From Verrucomicrobiota bacterium (GTDB taxonomy: Bacteria > Verrucomicrobiota > Verrucomicrobiia > Limisphaerales > J093), in contig JARYMD010000248.1 of the NCBI GenBank assembly GCA_029907285.1, positions 1 through 6,602 on the forward strand: 6,602 nt of DNA, read 5' to 3'. This document shows positions 6,546 through 6,602 of this stretch, in pieces. The translations under genes were made by a program, and so were the position numbers. Below the pieces are notes generated by a model. The model worked only from the letters and a program-made list of their open reading frames with translations, searched no databases and was not told the DNA's origin. The stretch's first letter is position 1, and the number at the start of each line of letters is the position of its first letter.

Positions 6546-6602
6546 ATGGCTGAAACAACCAACTACGCTGCCACGCACAACGCGGTTGTCTTGGTCGGTC
6601 AT
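6546..6602 (+). CDS. Start of an unidentified gene, cut by the right edge
   Basis: An ATG with a good ribosome site opens a frame that stays open to the last base (19 codons, MAETTNYAATHNAVVLVGH). The end, AVVLVGH, resembles the first beta strand and active-site His of sirohydrochlorin/cobalt chelatases of the CbiX/SirB type, which often begin 'LLVGHGS'. That is far too short a match to name the protein. The gene lies 256 nt beyond the HEAT gene, with the palindromic repeat in between, so it is probably a separate transcription unit. Confidence 0.45.
   Translation, partial: MAETTNYAATHNAVVLVGH

Noticed and set aside
6371..6562. 63-codon minus-strand ORF opposite the hairpin region
   Set aside because: Its sequence is the translation of the palindromic repeat and flanks, it overlaps the ribosome site and start of the gene at 6546, and it has no recognisable domain.

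Overview
The window carries one co-directional gene cluster on the + strand, from a GC-rich Gram-negative-type bacterium. I think the source is a member of the Verrucomicrobiota (Limisphaerales/Pedosphaera-like). That placement is inferred from the Gly-rich secretin proteins, the membrane-anchored HEAT protein with a 'NGRTLTEWL'-type motif, and the style of the downstream palindromic repeat. No marker gene confirms it.

Layout. (1) Positions 1-887 hold the 3' part of a gene encoding tandem secretin N-domains (GspD/PilQ N1/N2/N3 type) separated by Gly-rich linkers. (2) Positions 940-2145 encode a short secretin with its own signal peptide, half of one N-domain and the complete outer-membrane secretin barrel. 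(3) Positions 2189-3772 encode a two-TM sensor histidine kinase with a long Pro/Arg-rich periplasmic insert. (4) Positions 3803-5188 encode an NtrC-family sigma-54-dependent response regulator (GTG start). (5) Positions 5219-6289 encode a membrane-anchored HEAT-repeat protein. (6) Positions 6290-6545 are intergenic and contain a cluster of three short hairpins resembling an interspersed REP-like repeat. (7) From 6546 the first 19 codons of another gene run off the right edge. Gaps between genes 1-5 are 52, 43, 30 and 30 nt, so they probably form one transcription unit.

How the genes fit together. Genes 1 and 2 look like two halves of one secretin channel of a type II secretion or type IV pilus-like system. 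The break lies inside the loop of an N-domain: the first half of that domain ends gene 1 and the second half begins gene 2. The kinase and regulator form an obvious cognate pair. By analogy with PilS/PilR and NtrB/NtrC they would sense an envelope signal and activate sigma-54 promoters, plausibly of secretion or pilus genes. The targets are not in the window and I saw no convincing -24/-12 element in the gaps. The role of the HEAT protein is unknown.

The most notable observation is the split secretin. Smaller ones are a 15-codon ORF that exactly bridges secretin and kinase, a kinase and regulator that share one reading frame across a single UGA, the Pro-rich kinase insert, and the hairpin cluster.
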